Below are positions 35,940 through 43,792 of a DNA stretch of 57,515 nt, piece by piece (position 1 is the stretch's first letter; every line of letters starts with the position of its first letter). This DNA comes from Hyphomonas sp. BRH_c22 (GTDB taxonomy: Bacteria; Pseudomonadota; Alphaproteobacteria; Caulobacterales; Hyphomonadaceae). The position numbers were made by a program, and so were the translations under genes. Below the pieces are notes generated by a model. The model was not told the DNA's origin. It saw only the letters and a program-made list of their open reading frames with translations, and ran no database searches. The stretch lies in the NCBI RefSeq assembly GCF_000961795.1, contig NZ_LADU01000069.1:1-57515 (forward strand). Direction: 5' to 3'.

Positions 35940-38342
35940 ATGAGATGGTGTAGTACCTTGACCAAGACTTATAGTCTGGAAATTCCCTCGCAGGCTGTAT
36001 CACACGTTGGTGATGCGCGCGATAACATGCCGATTGACTTCAAGGCGCTGGTAGGCACCGTCTACCGCCGCTTCTGGATCATCGCGACCGGCTTTCTCGT
36101 GACGGTTCTGCTCGTTGCGTACGTGACCTTCACGCAGACACCGATGTACAAAGCAAATGCGATCTTGCAGCTCGATACGAACAAGGAAAACGTCATTGAT
36201 CTGGGCAGTGTACTCGGTGGACTGGCTGCCAGCACGGCCGTGATCGACACGGAAGTTCGGGTGATGGGCTCGAAGTCGATTCTTACCAAGGTCGCGACCA
36301 AGCTCAAGCTCGTGGAAGATCCGGAATTCAACTGGACCCTCGTCGAGCGCAAGCCGAGCATGTTTGATCAGGTCAGGTCTTGGACGGGTCAAGCCAAGAA
36401 GGACGTGACGCCCTATGCAAACCTCAGCCCTGAGGAACGCGAGTCGGCCATTCTTGAGACAGTTGTCCGAACCCTGATGGGCAAGGTAAATATCAGCCGC
36501 GTCGGGACGACCTATCTGATCGATGTCGAAGTGACGAGCAGCTCCCCCGAAACGGCTGCGCGGATTGCGAATGCCGTCGCGGACCAGTACCGTGTGCAGC
36601 AGCTCGATTCCAAACTCGAAGCGACCCGGCGCGCGACAGCCTGGCTATCCGATCGCGTGGCTGGTTTGCGCGATGAAGTGGAAGCGAAAGAGCAACGCGT
36701 GGAGGAATTCCGGGCAGCGACCGGGCTGTTGTCTGCCCAGGGCGCGACACTCACCGAGCAACAGATTGCCTATAATACCAACCAGAAAAGCGTGCTGGAA
36801 GCCCAGCTGAACCGTGCCCGTGCCCGTTATCAGAGCATGAAACGGCAGATCGACAGCGGCGCAGGTATTGATGCCATCGCTGAAGTGTTGGATTCTCCCG
36901 TTATCTCGAGTCTCAAGACCCAGCGCGCACAAATATTGCGGCGCGTAGCTGAACTTGAAACGACGTTGGGGCCCGCGCACCCTGAGCTCGTCGGCGCACG
37001 TAATGAGGCAGCTGACATCGAACGTCAGATAACGGCGGAAGTAAACCGGATAGCGTCAAATCTTGAGAGCGAACTCAAGGTTGCTCAGGACCAGATCAGC
37101 AGCATCAATTCCAATATCAGCCAGTCGACCGCGCAGCTGCGGGGTAACAATATCAATCTTGTGCGCCTGCGTGAACTCGAGCGGGATGCAGAGACCAGCC
37201 GCGTGCTCTACGAGGAGTTCATCAGCCGATCGAAGGAGACACGCGAGCAGGACGACTTGGTTCAGGCCGATGCGAACATCCTTTCGACAGCGTCCGTGCC
37301 CAGCGCTCCCAGTTCGCCACGGATATTCTTGAACCTGATTATCGGTTGCCTGCTTGGCGGCATCATCGGTGGTGGGCTGGCTTTGCTCGCCGAATTATTC
37401 GACATGAAGATCAGTTCGGCCGAAGAAGTTGAGCGCAAGCTTGGTGTGAATTCGATCGGTTCGGTGCCACTGATCCGCAGCACAAGCTTGTTGCCTTTCT
37501 CCCAGGTGAACCCCGCAGACTTCCTCGTGGACAATCCGCTCTCCGCGTTCGCAGAAAGTATTCGCTATCTTCGTGCAGCGATTGCATTCTCTGATATCGA
37601 CAGCGAGACGAAAACAGTGGCTGTCACATCGTCTCTGCCGGACGAAGGCAAGACCAGCCTGACCTTGAGCCTCGGACGCATGTCTGCAATGTCTGGTTCC
37701 CGGACGCTTGTGATCGACGGCGACTTCCGTCGTCGCCAGTTGACCGAGGCAGCTGCGTTGTCTCCGGAAATCGGCTTTATCGAACATCTGTTCGGTGCCG
37801 GACAGCTGTCGGATGCGATCTGCAAGGATCACAGGAGCATGCTGGACATACTTCCACTCTCGAAATCAGGTCATGTTCCACATGACGTCTTCGGTACGCG
37901 GGCATTCGATGACCTGCTGGCACGCCTGCGTTCTATGTATGATCTCATCCTGATCGATACCGGACCTCTCCTGTTGATGGCAGAAGCCCGTGTGGTTGCG
38001 GGCAAGGCCGACAAGACGATCCTTGTCATTCGGTGGCGTCGTTCGCTTCGATCTGCGGTGAAGCAGTCGCTACACCTGCTGAAGTCATTCAATGCTGATC
38101 TTCTTGGCACGACGCTCAATATGGTGGATCTCAACCGCCGTCGTCATCACAATGATCCGGGAGCGGCGTACAAGGCCTACAGCAAGTATTATTCGATGGA
38201 GCCAAAGAAGTCCATTTTTGGATGGAACAAGACGCCAAAGGATAACTTCATGAAGTCAACTGCGAACTCCATTTCGCCGTCGGTGAACAGCGAAAAAGTG
38301 ACGTCTCGTGCGAAATCACAAAAAGAAACGTCAAGATCCTGA
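35940..38342 (+). CDS. Wzc-like polysaccharide co-polymerase with tyrosine autokinase domain
   Basis: 800 residues. A Wzz domain with two membrane segments (about 45-65 and 465-485) encloses a long coiled-coil-rich periplasmic part with ATRRATAWLSDRVAGLRDEVEAKEQ. The cytoplasmic BY-kinase domain has a Walker A SSLPDEGKTSLT (about 562-573), Walker A' VIDGDFRRRQ (about 590), Walker B LILIDTGPLL (about 667) and a tyrosine cluster AYKAYSKYYS near the end. It controls chain length and export in Wzx/Wzy-type pathways. The start is uncertain: ATG 35940 has no clear ribosome-binding site; TTG 35958 and ATG 36027 are alternatives. Confidence 0.92.
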   Translation: MRWCSTLTKTYSLEIPSQAVSHVGDARDNMPIDFKALVGTVYRRFWIIATGFLVTVLLVAYVTFTQTPMYKANAILQLDTNKENVIDLGSVLGGLAASTAVIDTEVRVMGSKSILTKVATKLKLVEDPEFNWTLVERKPSMFDQVRSWTGQAKKDVTPYANLSPEERESAILETVVRTLMGKVNISRVGTTYLIDVEVTSSSPETAARIANAVADQYRVQQLDSKLEATRRATAWLSDRVAGLRDEVEAKEQRVEEFRAATGLLSAQGATLTEQQIAYNTNQKSVLEAQLNRARARYQSMKRQIDSGAGIDAIAEVLDSPVISSLKTQRAQILRRVAELETTLGPAHPELVGARNEAADIERQITAEVNRIASNLESELKVAQDQISSINSNISQSTAQLRGNNINLVRLRELERDAETSRVLYEEFISRSKETREQDDLVQADANILSTASVPSAPSSPRIFLNLIIGCLLGGIIGGGLALLAELFDMKISSAEEVERKLGVNSIGSVPLIRSTSLLPFSQVNPADFLVDNPLSAFAESIRYLRAAIAFSDIDSETKTVAVTSSLPDEGKTSLTLSLGRMSAMSGSRTLVIDGDFRRRQLTEAAALSPEIGFIEHLFGAGQLSDAICKDHRSMLDILPLSKSGHVPHDVFGTRAFDDLLARLRSMYDLILIDTGPLLLMAEARVVAGKADKTILVIRWRRSLRSAVKQSLHLLKSFNADLLGTTLNMVDLNRRRHHNDPGAAYKAYSKYYSMEPKKSIFGWNKTPKDNFMKSTANSISPSVNSEKVTSRAKSQKETSRS

Positions 38343-38421
38343 AGCAGACTCCTGTGGGCGGGGCGAAGCCTCATAGCCAGGGGATGTCAAAATCGTGCCC
38401 GGTCATGCGTAGGGAAATGCA

Positions 38422-39576
38422 ATGATCAAGGTGGCATTTTTTGGTCATGATGCGGGTGATGCAGCAGTGTTGCGGCGCGTGCGTGCAATGCAGGACGGCG
38501 GTGTGTCGGTCGTCGGCTTCATGATGCGCCGACAAGGTGACGTTGCGCCAGAATGGGATAATGTCGATCTTGGCCAAACCCGCGACGGCGCGTTCCTGCA
38601 GCGGATAATGCGGGTGTTTTCGGGAGCGCGTATCGCCGTTGATTCGAGAAGCGGTCTTGCGGCCGCTGACGTGATTTATGCGCGCAATCTGGACATGCTT
38701 GCTTGCGCATTCCTGGCCAAGCGATACGCGAAGCTGGATACGCCGGTGATCTATGAAAGCCTTGATGTCCACCGTCTGCTGACGCGCAAGGATTGGATAG
38801 GCATGATTTTTCGGGGAATTGAGCGGCGTTTGCTGTGTCGCACGATCGGCCTGGTTGTGAGTTCACCGGGCTTCCTCCGCAATCATTTCGAGAAGCACTA
38901 TCGGGGTCTATATGAGCCTTACCTCGTCGAGAACCGCCTGACGGCAGCGAGCGATTTCGGGCCGCGTCCGGATCCGATCGACATTGACCGGCAAGCGTCA
39001 AAGCCAGATGCGCCACTCAGGTTGGGCTGGGTCGGCAATTTGCGATGCCAAAGGTCATTTGACTTGTTGTGCGCGTTGGCTGATCGCTATCCTGACCAGC
39101 TCGAAGTCAGGCTGCATGGCCAACCGGCCCGAACAGAAATCCCAGTCTTTGAGTCTGAAATCTATGCGCGCGCGAACATGGCGTTCGGCGGACGTTACCG
39201 GTCGCCGGAAGACCTTGCCGCCATATATGGCGGGTTGGACGTCGTGTGGGCAGGGGACTTCATGGAAGCGGGCTTCAACTCCAGCTGGCTGCTGCCCAAC
39301 CGCATTTACGAAGGCGGCTACTATGCCACCCCGGCGATCGCGCCGGCTGGCACGGAGACGGCCGCATGGATCAACCGAAATGATTGCGGAATATCCGTCG
39401 AAGAACCTCTGGATGAAACCTTGCCTGAACTGTTTGCTTCCCTACTGAGCGATCGGAGCAGATTAGCCGCTTGTCGGCAACGGTTGCTTGAGATGCCAAA
39501 CGAGGTGTTTGTCGAACCCAACGGGTTTTTCGCGGAGGTGTTGGAGCGCGTACTTATAAAGGCGCGTTCACAATGA
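38422..39576 (+). CDS. Glycosyltransferase, GT-B fold (family 4-like)
   Basis: 384 residues. The N-terminal Rossmann half includes IYARNLDMLACAFLAKRY and IYESLDVHRLL; the C-terminal half contains LRLGWVGNLRCQRS, DLAAIYGGLDVVWAGDF, and a YEGGYYATPAIAPAGTETAAW segment near the nucleotide-sugar site. No membrane segment. Likely adds a sugar to a lipid-linked repeat unit; the acceptor is unknown. Its stop overlaps the ATG of the following short frame. Confidence 0.85.
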   Translation: MIKVAFFGHDAGDAAVLRRVRAMQDGGVSVVGFMMRRQGDVAPEWDNVDLGQTRDGAFLQRIMRVFSGARIAVDSRSGLAAADVIYARNLDMLACAFLAKRYAKLDTPVIYESLDVHRLLTRKDWIGMIFRGIERRLLCRTIGLVVSSPGFLRNHFEKHYRGLYEPYLVENRLTAASDFGPRPDPIDIDRQASKPDAPLRLGWVGNLRCQRSFDLLCALADRYPDQLEVRLHGQPARTEIPVFESEIYARANMAFGGRYRSPEDLAAIYGGLDVVWAGDFMEAGFNSSWLLPNRIYEGGYYATPAIAPAGTETAAWINRNDCGISVEEPLDETLPELFASLLSDRSRLAACRQRLLEMPNEVFVEPNGFFAEVLERVLIKARSQ

Positions 39577-39755
39577 AAATGGTGCAGACCATACCGGTCA
39601 ACCATGAAAAATTGTTGGAGGTCGTCGACCCTTATAGCACGGGGTCGCAAGGCGCTCGTTACGATATGGCCTGTTGTCACGTGTCTGCCGCTCGATGGCC
39701 TCTCGCGCCCGTCCGCTATCTGCGCGTGATGTTCTTCGTCGGGATCGCGTCCTGA
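39573..39755 (+). pseudogene. Short, probably truncated frame coupled to the glycosyltransferase gene
   Basis: 60 codons with an ATGA overlap to the preceding gene, so it was probably the next operon member. The start (MVQTIPVNHEKLLEVVDPYS) resembles no family I can name. It stops 5 nt before the left end of the second IS256 fragment at 39760, which suggests the original gene was cut short by the insertion. It could also be a chance frame. Confidence 0.4.
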
Positions 39756-39759
39756 GACG

Positions 39760-39895
39760 GGGTGTAAATTTGACCTGAGGGAGGTCATCTTACGCGGATC
39801 CGTCGGAAGCTGTTGTTGCTGACACCAATCACGAGGAACCTAACACAGTGGCCGAAGACAGACTGGCTCTGTTTTCGCTTGTCGATGTTGATGGC
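39760..39895 (+). mobile_element. Second IS256-family left-end fragment
   Basis: GGGTGTAAATTTGACC is followed by GAGGTCATC and, at GTG 39848, VAEDRLALFSLVD, closely matching the left end and first codons of the fragment at 31399. The match fades after about 39890. Same orientation as the first copy, so the two flank an 8-kb segment holding much of the exopolysaccharide locus. Confidence 0.7.
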
Positions 39896-40771
39896 TGTAA
39901 CGGTCAGGGCTCTGACCAGAACGATCTTCGTACTCAACATGCCTGAAAATGCCGCGATGCAGGATTTCCTGGGAATTCTGGGCAAGGATTTGACATTTTC
40001 AGGTTTGAGCTGATCCCAGAAACCTGGACAGTGAGCCAAGGTATATCCCGAACGCGCAAGGGATATCCAACATGGGACGGTAAATAGATAGGACCTGTTC
40101 CCGCGCAGCGTGACTCTAACACCGATCGACCGTCTGGTAGTCTGGTGCCGCCAGGGCGCTCCGGTGTGGTTTGACCCACACTCTGATCGACCGGTTCACG
40201 TGTCTTTCCCAGGACCTGTCAGCTGCCCGGGAACACCCTGCGGTGAGCCGATGCCTGTGACCCAAGAAGGGCCTGACCGCTGGTCTCGTTACTGTCCTGT
40301 CCAAGCTTTCGGTCCTGGTGAAGCCACGCCCGACGAAGCATATGGAACTCGAAACGAACTCAAGAAAGCGCCCTGATCAACAACCCCGTTATACCTTCGC
40401 AAGGCCGGAAAACAGTGCAGGAAAACAGGACCACCTCATTGTTGATTACCGGCGCGATTATTCTGACGACGTCTTTCGCCGAATCTTGTCTCTCGGGCAG
40501 GTTCAATACGCTGGTGAACCTGTTCTGCTTTGCGTCAGTCAGGACCTTGGGAGCCAGCGAGCGAAAGTTCGAAAGTGTGCTCCCGTTATCCGCCAGAAAG
40601 CGGCCTGATGCCCGACTGTTCGCTTTCGGGGTACTGTTAACGCTTGGAAAGGTCGGAGTATGACGCGTTTCAGTCCCATTCTTGCCCGATTCCACCCTCA
40701 AGCATTGTCGTGTGCTCGCGAAACAAATGATGACGCTTTAAGCTGTCGTTAAAGTTGGATGGTCAAAACTC
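39896..40771. other. Gene-poor decayed region
   Basis: About 875 nt between the second IS256 fragment and a short membrane-protein frame. Several frames of 80-110 codons exist on both strands, but none shows a start signal, a domain or consistent codon use. I see no identifiable gene. It may be relic DNA left by insertion-sequence activity, possibly where other exopolysaccharide genes once lay. Confidence 0.5.
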
Positions 40772-40978
40772 ATGTCGATGACACCCTCCCGACTTCTCCG
40801 GTTCCCCAGGACTTCCGTCGAGTATTCACTCGAGACGCAGAGACGTCCTGAAACAGGGCATTTGTCAGGTGCGACGACACGGCTGTGGCCCATATGGGCC
40901 AGACTGCTTATTATCGTTGGACTGAGCGCGCTTCTCTGGAGCGTTATTATTTCCGGAGTAATGGCGCTGTTTGGCTAG
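40772..40978 (+). CDS. Possible small single-pass membrane protein
   Basis: 68 residues with a polar, basic N-terminal half and one strong membrane segment at the C-terminus (about 46-66, LLIIVGLSALLWSVIISGVM). An ATG-rich start gives MSMTPS; no clear ribosome-binding site. Similar short proteins occur beside exopolysaccharide genes, but I cannot name the family. It lies between IS fragments, so either a surviving small gene or a chance frame. Confidence 0.45.
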   Translation: MSMTPSRLLRFPRTSVEYSLETQRRPETGHLSGATTRLWPIWARLLIIVGLSALLWSVIISGVMALFG

Positions 40979-40985
40979 CGTATCG

Positions 40986-41008
40986 GGCTTGATCAAGACG
41001 GATACTCC
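40986..41008 (+). repeat. 23-nt repeat, copy B (mate at 32553-32575)
   Basis: GGCTTGATCAAGACGGATAC plus TCC; 22 of 23 bases match copy A. It sits at the 3' border of the IS630 fragment. Confidence 0.7.
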
Positions 41009-41026
41009 AGGTTCAGAATCGAGCGC

Positions 41027-41222
41027 CGTGCGCTCGGTGTGAAACATGTATGCGGCCTTGACGGCGTCCAGGCGTTCTTTGGGTTTGAAGAGGGCGCACA
41101 TGTCGCCGATAGCTGTGGAGAATTCCTCGATCGTTCCGGCACTGACAGCTCGCAGATGAGCCTTGATCTGGGAGAAAACCATCTTGACCGGGTTCAGGTC
41201 CTGGGAGCTTTCCTGATGGCCA
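41027..41222 (-). mobile_element. IS630-family transposase C-terminal fragment
   Basis: On the minus strand the frame reads SSQDLNPVKMVFSQIKAHLR, then AVSAGTIEEFSTAIGDMCALF and KPKERLDAVKAAY. This is the tail of an IS630 DDE transposase (DLNPxE/K-M-x-FSxxKAHLR). The N-terminal domains are absent. A 10-nt direct repeat, TTCAGAATCG, lies on both sides (41012-41021 and 41230-41239). It adjoins and alters the C-terminus of the GH16 gene. Confidence 0.8.
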
Positions 41223-42048
41223 TGCCCGCTTCAGAATCGGAACATTGGGAAGAAGTGTCTCCCAGCGCCTGAAAACTGACGCAGTAGTAGATTGCCCGAG
41301 CCCCATCGGCGAATTCCGGTGGGCCATGCCATGCGTACTGATCTTCGCTGCCCGTCCAGATATTCATCATGAGCCGGCCAGGCGATTGGGGAATGGGCCG
41401 GTCGGCGGCAGAGATCATCTTGACCAGCTTGCCATCTACAAACCACGTGACGGAGTCGGGTCGCCAGTCGAACGCATAGACATGAGGTTCGTCTGCGGCG
41501 TCGAAAGGTAAATCGATAAGAATCGGCCCTTTTGTCTTTCCGTTGACGAACAGGTTCGCTTGAAACCGGCGCGTATCATTGCCAAGAAACTCGATATCGA
41601 TTTCGTCGTGCGGATCGTCAAAATTCGCGTCGGTATGGGTAAAAAAGGAAGAGACGACACCAGACCCTGGCGCAGCCTGCATGATGACTTCAAAGCGCCC
41701 ATAACCATAGAAGCCGGTTTTCTGGACTTCAGCACCTGAGAAAGGTTGGTGAGCAATGGGTTTGCGATTGATTTCCAGTGAAATACTTGACGCATGGTAT
41801 TGAACATTGTCCTTCACCCAGCCGGCCCTGTAGAAAGTGGACGGAAAGGTGAAATCCGAAATAAACCAGTCTTCTTCGTCAAAGCTGTCGGCAAAGGAAA
41901 GGTTGAAAGATTTGCCGTCACCGCGGTCAACGACCATTGTGCTGGATGCGCGAAACCAGAAGTGGGCCACAATGATCATCGCAACCAGGAGCGCAAGCAC
42001 AATCGCAATGCTCTTTGTGAAGATGTTCCTGAAGCGAGTCTCGGCCAT
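41194..42048 (-). CDS. Glycoside hydrolase family 16 (endo-glycanase), C-terminus altered by IS630 debris
   Basis: 284 residues from ATG 42048, with AGGA 8 nt before it. One N-terminal membrane segment (about 13-32), then the GH16 jelly roll with catalytic HDEIDIEFLG, FHAYAFDW-like VYAFDWRPDSVTWFVDGK and a late AIYYCVSF strand. The last 12 or so codons run through a 10-nt repeat into IS630 DNA, so the natural tail may be lost; the fold itself seems complete. Such enzymes, as ExoK in rhizobia, trim the exopolysaccharide outside the cell. Confidence 0.88.
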   Translation of the reverse strand: MAETRFRNIFTKSIAIVLALLVAMIIVAHFWFRASSTMVVDRGDGKSFNLSFADSFDEEDWFISDFTFPSTFYRAGWVKDNVQYHASSISLEINRKPIAHQPFSGAEVQKTGFYGYGRFEVIMQAAPGSGVVSSFFTHTDANFDDPHDEIDIEFLGNDTRRFQANLFVNGKTKGPILIDLPFDAADEPHVYAFDWRPDSVTWFVDGKLVKMISAADRPIPQSPGRLMMNIWTGSEDQYAWHGPPEFADGARAIYYCVSFQALGDTSSQCSDSEAGMAIRKAPRT

Positions 42049-42095
42049 TCGTTCAATCCTGCAAGCAACGGGGGTTTTGAAGCTGAAGCGCGATT

Positions 42096-42794
42096 CTATC
42101 GCGCGCCTTGGGATTTGAACACGGCTGGCACCGTCAGGAGAACGATCTTGACGTCGCCCCAAAAAGACCGGCTACGAACATATTCCATGTCGGTCGCGAC
42201 TCGCTGTGGATAAGACGTGTCGCTGCGACCCGTCACCTGCCACAGACCCGTGATTCCGGGGCGCACAGCGCAGTACTGCCGGAAGTTCTCGCCGTATTTC
42301 GGTATTTCACTTTCGACGATTGGGCGGGGACCAACCAGCGACATGTCACCGCGCAGGACGTTGTAAAGTTGTGGCAATTCGTCAATCGACGTCTTTCGTA
42401 TGAAATGACCGAGTGACGTTATGCGAGGATCATGGGTCAGCTTTTGCGACTCTTCCCATTCGCGCCGAGCAGTCGGATCATTCTCAAGAATGTATTCGAG
42501 CCGTTCTTGCGCATCAGGAACCATTGAACGGAGTTTGAAACAGTTGAATGTTTCGCCGTTCAATCCGAAACGCCGCTGGGAATAAAAAGCCTTGCCACCA
42601 TCCTGCACGCGAATGGCGACGGCGATGGTGAGTATAAGCGGCGCAACCATGAGGAGGGCCGATCCCGCGACAAGGATATCAAAAAGGCGTTTGAAAAAGA
42701 GGGCATGGTCGTCGGCGACGGAGGTTCGCAGGCGGGTCGCTTTGTAAGCGGTGGCTTCTGCCTGCCTCGACGATTTACTTAGTCTCAAGCCCAT
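42096..42794 (-). CDS. Polyprenyl-phosphate sugar-1-phosphate transferase (initiating transferase)
   Basis: 232 residues from ATG 42794 with AGGGGACCAGA upstream; a TTG five codons earlier overlaps that site. One membrane segment (about 45-65), then KRLFDILVAG, FNCFKLRSMVPDAQ, RKTSIDELPQLYNVLRGDMSLVGPRP and RPGITGLWQVTGRSD, the bacterial sugar transferase signature (WbaP/ExoY-type). It starts repeat-unit synthesis by placing a sugar phosphate on undecaprenyl phosphate. The long N-terminal membrane domain of WbaP is absent, as in ExoY. Confidence 0.94.
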   Translation of the reverse strand: MGLRLSKSSRQAEATAYKATRLRTSVADDHALFFKRLFDILVAGSALLMVAPLILTIAVAIRVQDGGKAFYSQRRFGLNGETFNCFKLRSMVPDAQERLEYILENDPTARREWEESQKLTHDPRITSLGHFIRKTSIDELPQLYNVLRGDMSLVGPRPIVESEIPKYGENFRQYCAVRPGITGLWQVTGRSDTSYPQRVATDMEYVRSRSFWGDVKIVLLTVPAVFKSQGAR

Positions 42795-43018
42795 TCTGGT
42801 CCCCTGCAATCAACTAGCGGTTTGCTCACGATGCCGCGTCCACTCGACATGTTTGCAATTATCTTACCGCTTTTGAGATCCACGCTTATTGCGTTCGCCC
42901 CAACCAATGCAATCTTTATAGCTCTATTTTTGCGATTTATTAACTCTCCGTTTGCACTTTCTCCTCTCAGGCGAAGTATTGGATAAATATTCATTCACAT
43001 TAGGCTTTTAACGGATTT

Positions 43019-43041
43019 TTGCGTATCGTTGTGATACGCAA
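43019..43041. repeat. Perfect 9-bp inverted repeat
   Basis: TTGCGTATC (43019-43027) and GATACGCAA (43033-43041) around GTTGT. On the minus strand it is followed by A residues, not T, so it is not a standard terminator. An operator or RNA hairpin is possible. Confidence 0.6.
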
Positions 43042-43055
43042 GGCTCAAATCGCTG

Positions 43056-43127
43056 ACCTGAAATGAAACACGCCCGCAATGATCGATTGATCATTGCGAG
43101 CGCAGACTTCTCGATTATCTTTCAGGT
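43056..43127. repeat. Nested hairpin (10-bp inner stem within 8-bp outer stem)
   Basis: Inner arms CGCAATGATC (43075-43084) and GATCATTGCG (43089-43098) around GATT. Outer arms ACCTGAAA (43056-43063) and TTTCAGGT (43120-43127). All pairs are perfect. It begins 16 nt after the wza-like stop on the minus strand. It could be a transcription terminator or attenuator, or a regulatory RNA; no clear T-run follows. Confidence 0.55.
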
Positions 43128-43142
43128 TTGTTCAGTCGAGCC

Positions 43143-43733
43143 CTAGAAAATGCGCTCGCCAATCCGAAGTGTGTCGCCAGGCCTCACGACCGTGTTTGTG
43201 TCAAGCTTGAGAGCCGCTTCCTCATTTCCGTCAGCGCTTTTGATAAATACGACCTTTTTATTGGCGCGATAGGTGAAACCTCCTGCTGCTGCTACAGCAT
43301 TCAGCACGGTTAGCCCGGAATTGAATGGATATTCCCCGGGGCGACCTACCTCGCCAAGAATGTAAAACGGACGATAATTGATCACTTCGGCGCTGACCTT
43401 TGGATCGAGCAGAAAGCCGCTCGACAGATTGGTCGCAATCTTGGTTTCCAGTTCCTGCGTACTGATGCCGACAGCTTCCACCTGCCCGATGAGTGGCAAT
43501 GAAATGGCACCCGTACCATCCACGACGAACTCGCCCGACAATTCAGGTTGGCCGAACACATTGATACGCAACTTGTCGCCCGTGCCTAAAGTATAGGCAG
43601 TATTCGTCTGAGCGGCCGCCGATATCGCAGGATCGGCGACTTGGCGACTCACGGACCCCGTAGATTGGCAAGCCGTGGCAAACATGAACATGGCGGCGGT
43701 TACCATGAGCGAAATAGAACGAAGCAGCAACAT
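43143..43733 (-). CDS. Wza-like polysaccharide export lipoprotein (short form)
   Basis: 196 residues from ATG 43733, with GGAG 9 nt upstream. A signal peptide ending FATAC has a lipobox-like cysteine, though the -3 residue is Ala rather than Leu. A polysaccharide export domain (YTLGTGDKLRINVFGQPELSG, VDGTGAISLPLIGQV) and an SLBB-type domain (YILGEVGRPGEYPF, LTVLNAVAAAGGF) follow. It is about half the length of E. coli Wza, lacking its C-terminal outer-membrane helix, so it may need the barrel protein to span the outer membrane. Pairing is inference. Confidence 0.92.
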   Translation of the reverse strand: MLLLRSISLMVTAAMFMFATACQSTGSVSRQVADPAISAAAQTNTAYTLGTGDKLRINVFGQPELSGEFVVDGTGAISLPLIGQVEAVGISTQELETKIATNLSSGFLLDPKVSAEVINYRPFYILGEVGRPGEYPFNSGLTVLNAVAAAGGFTYRANKKVVFIKSADGNEEAALKLDTNTVVRPGDTLRIGERIF

Positions 43734-43792
43734 ATTTGTAATCTCCAATCTGTGGCGACGATTTTAGGCCAAAGTGTTTCAGTCTGACACAC

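Larger units (their letters stand above)
42795..43142. other. Leader region of the sugar transferase gene with structured repeats
   Basis: About 350 AT-rich nt with no convincing gene; a 69-codon frame at 42785-42994 lacks support. It contains two perfect dyads and a nested outer stem, listed separately. It is both the 3' region of the wza-like gene and the 5' region of the sugar transferase gene on the minus strand. Confidence 0.55.

Noticed and set aside
40110..40608. Overlapping frames in the relic region
   Set aside because: Several frames of similar length on both strands with no motif; not distinguishable from chance.
42785..42994. 69-codon minus-strand frame before the sugar transferase gene
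   Set aside because: No ribosome-binding site or recognisable family, and it overlaps the start of a well supported gene; more likely leader sequence.
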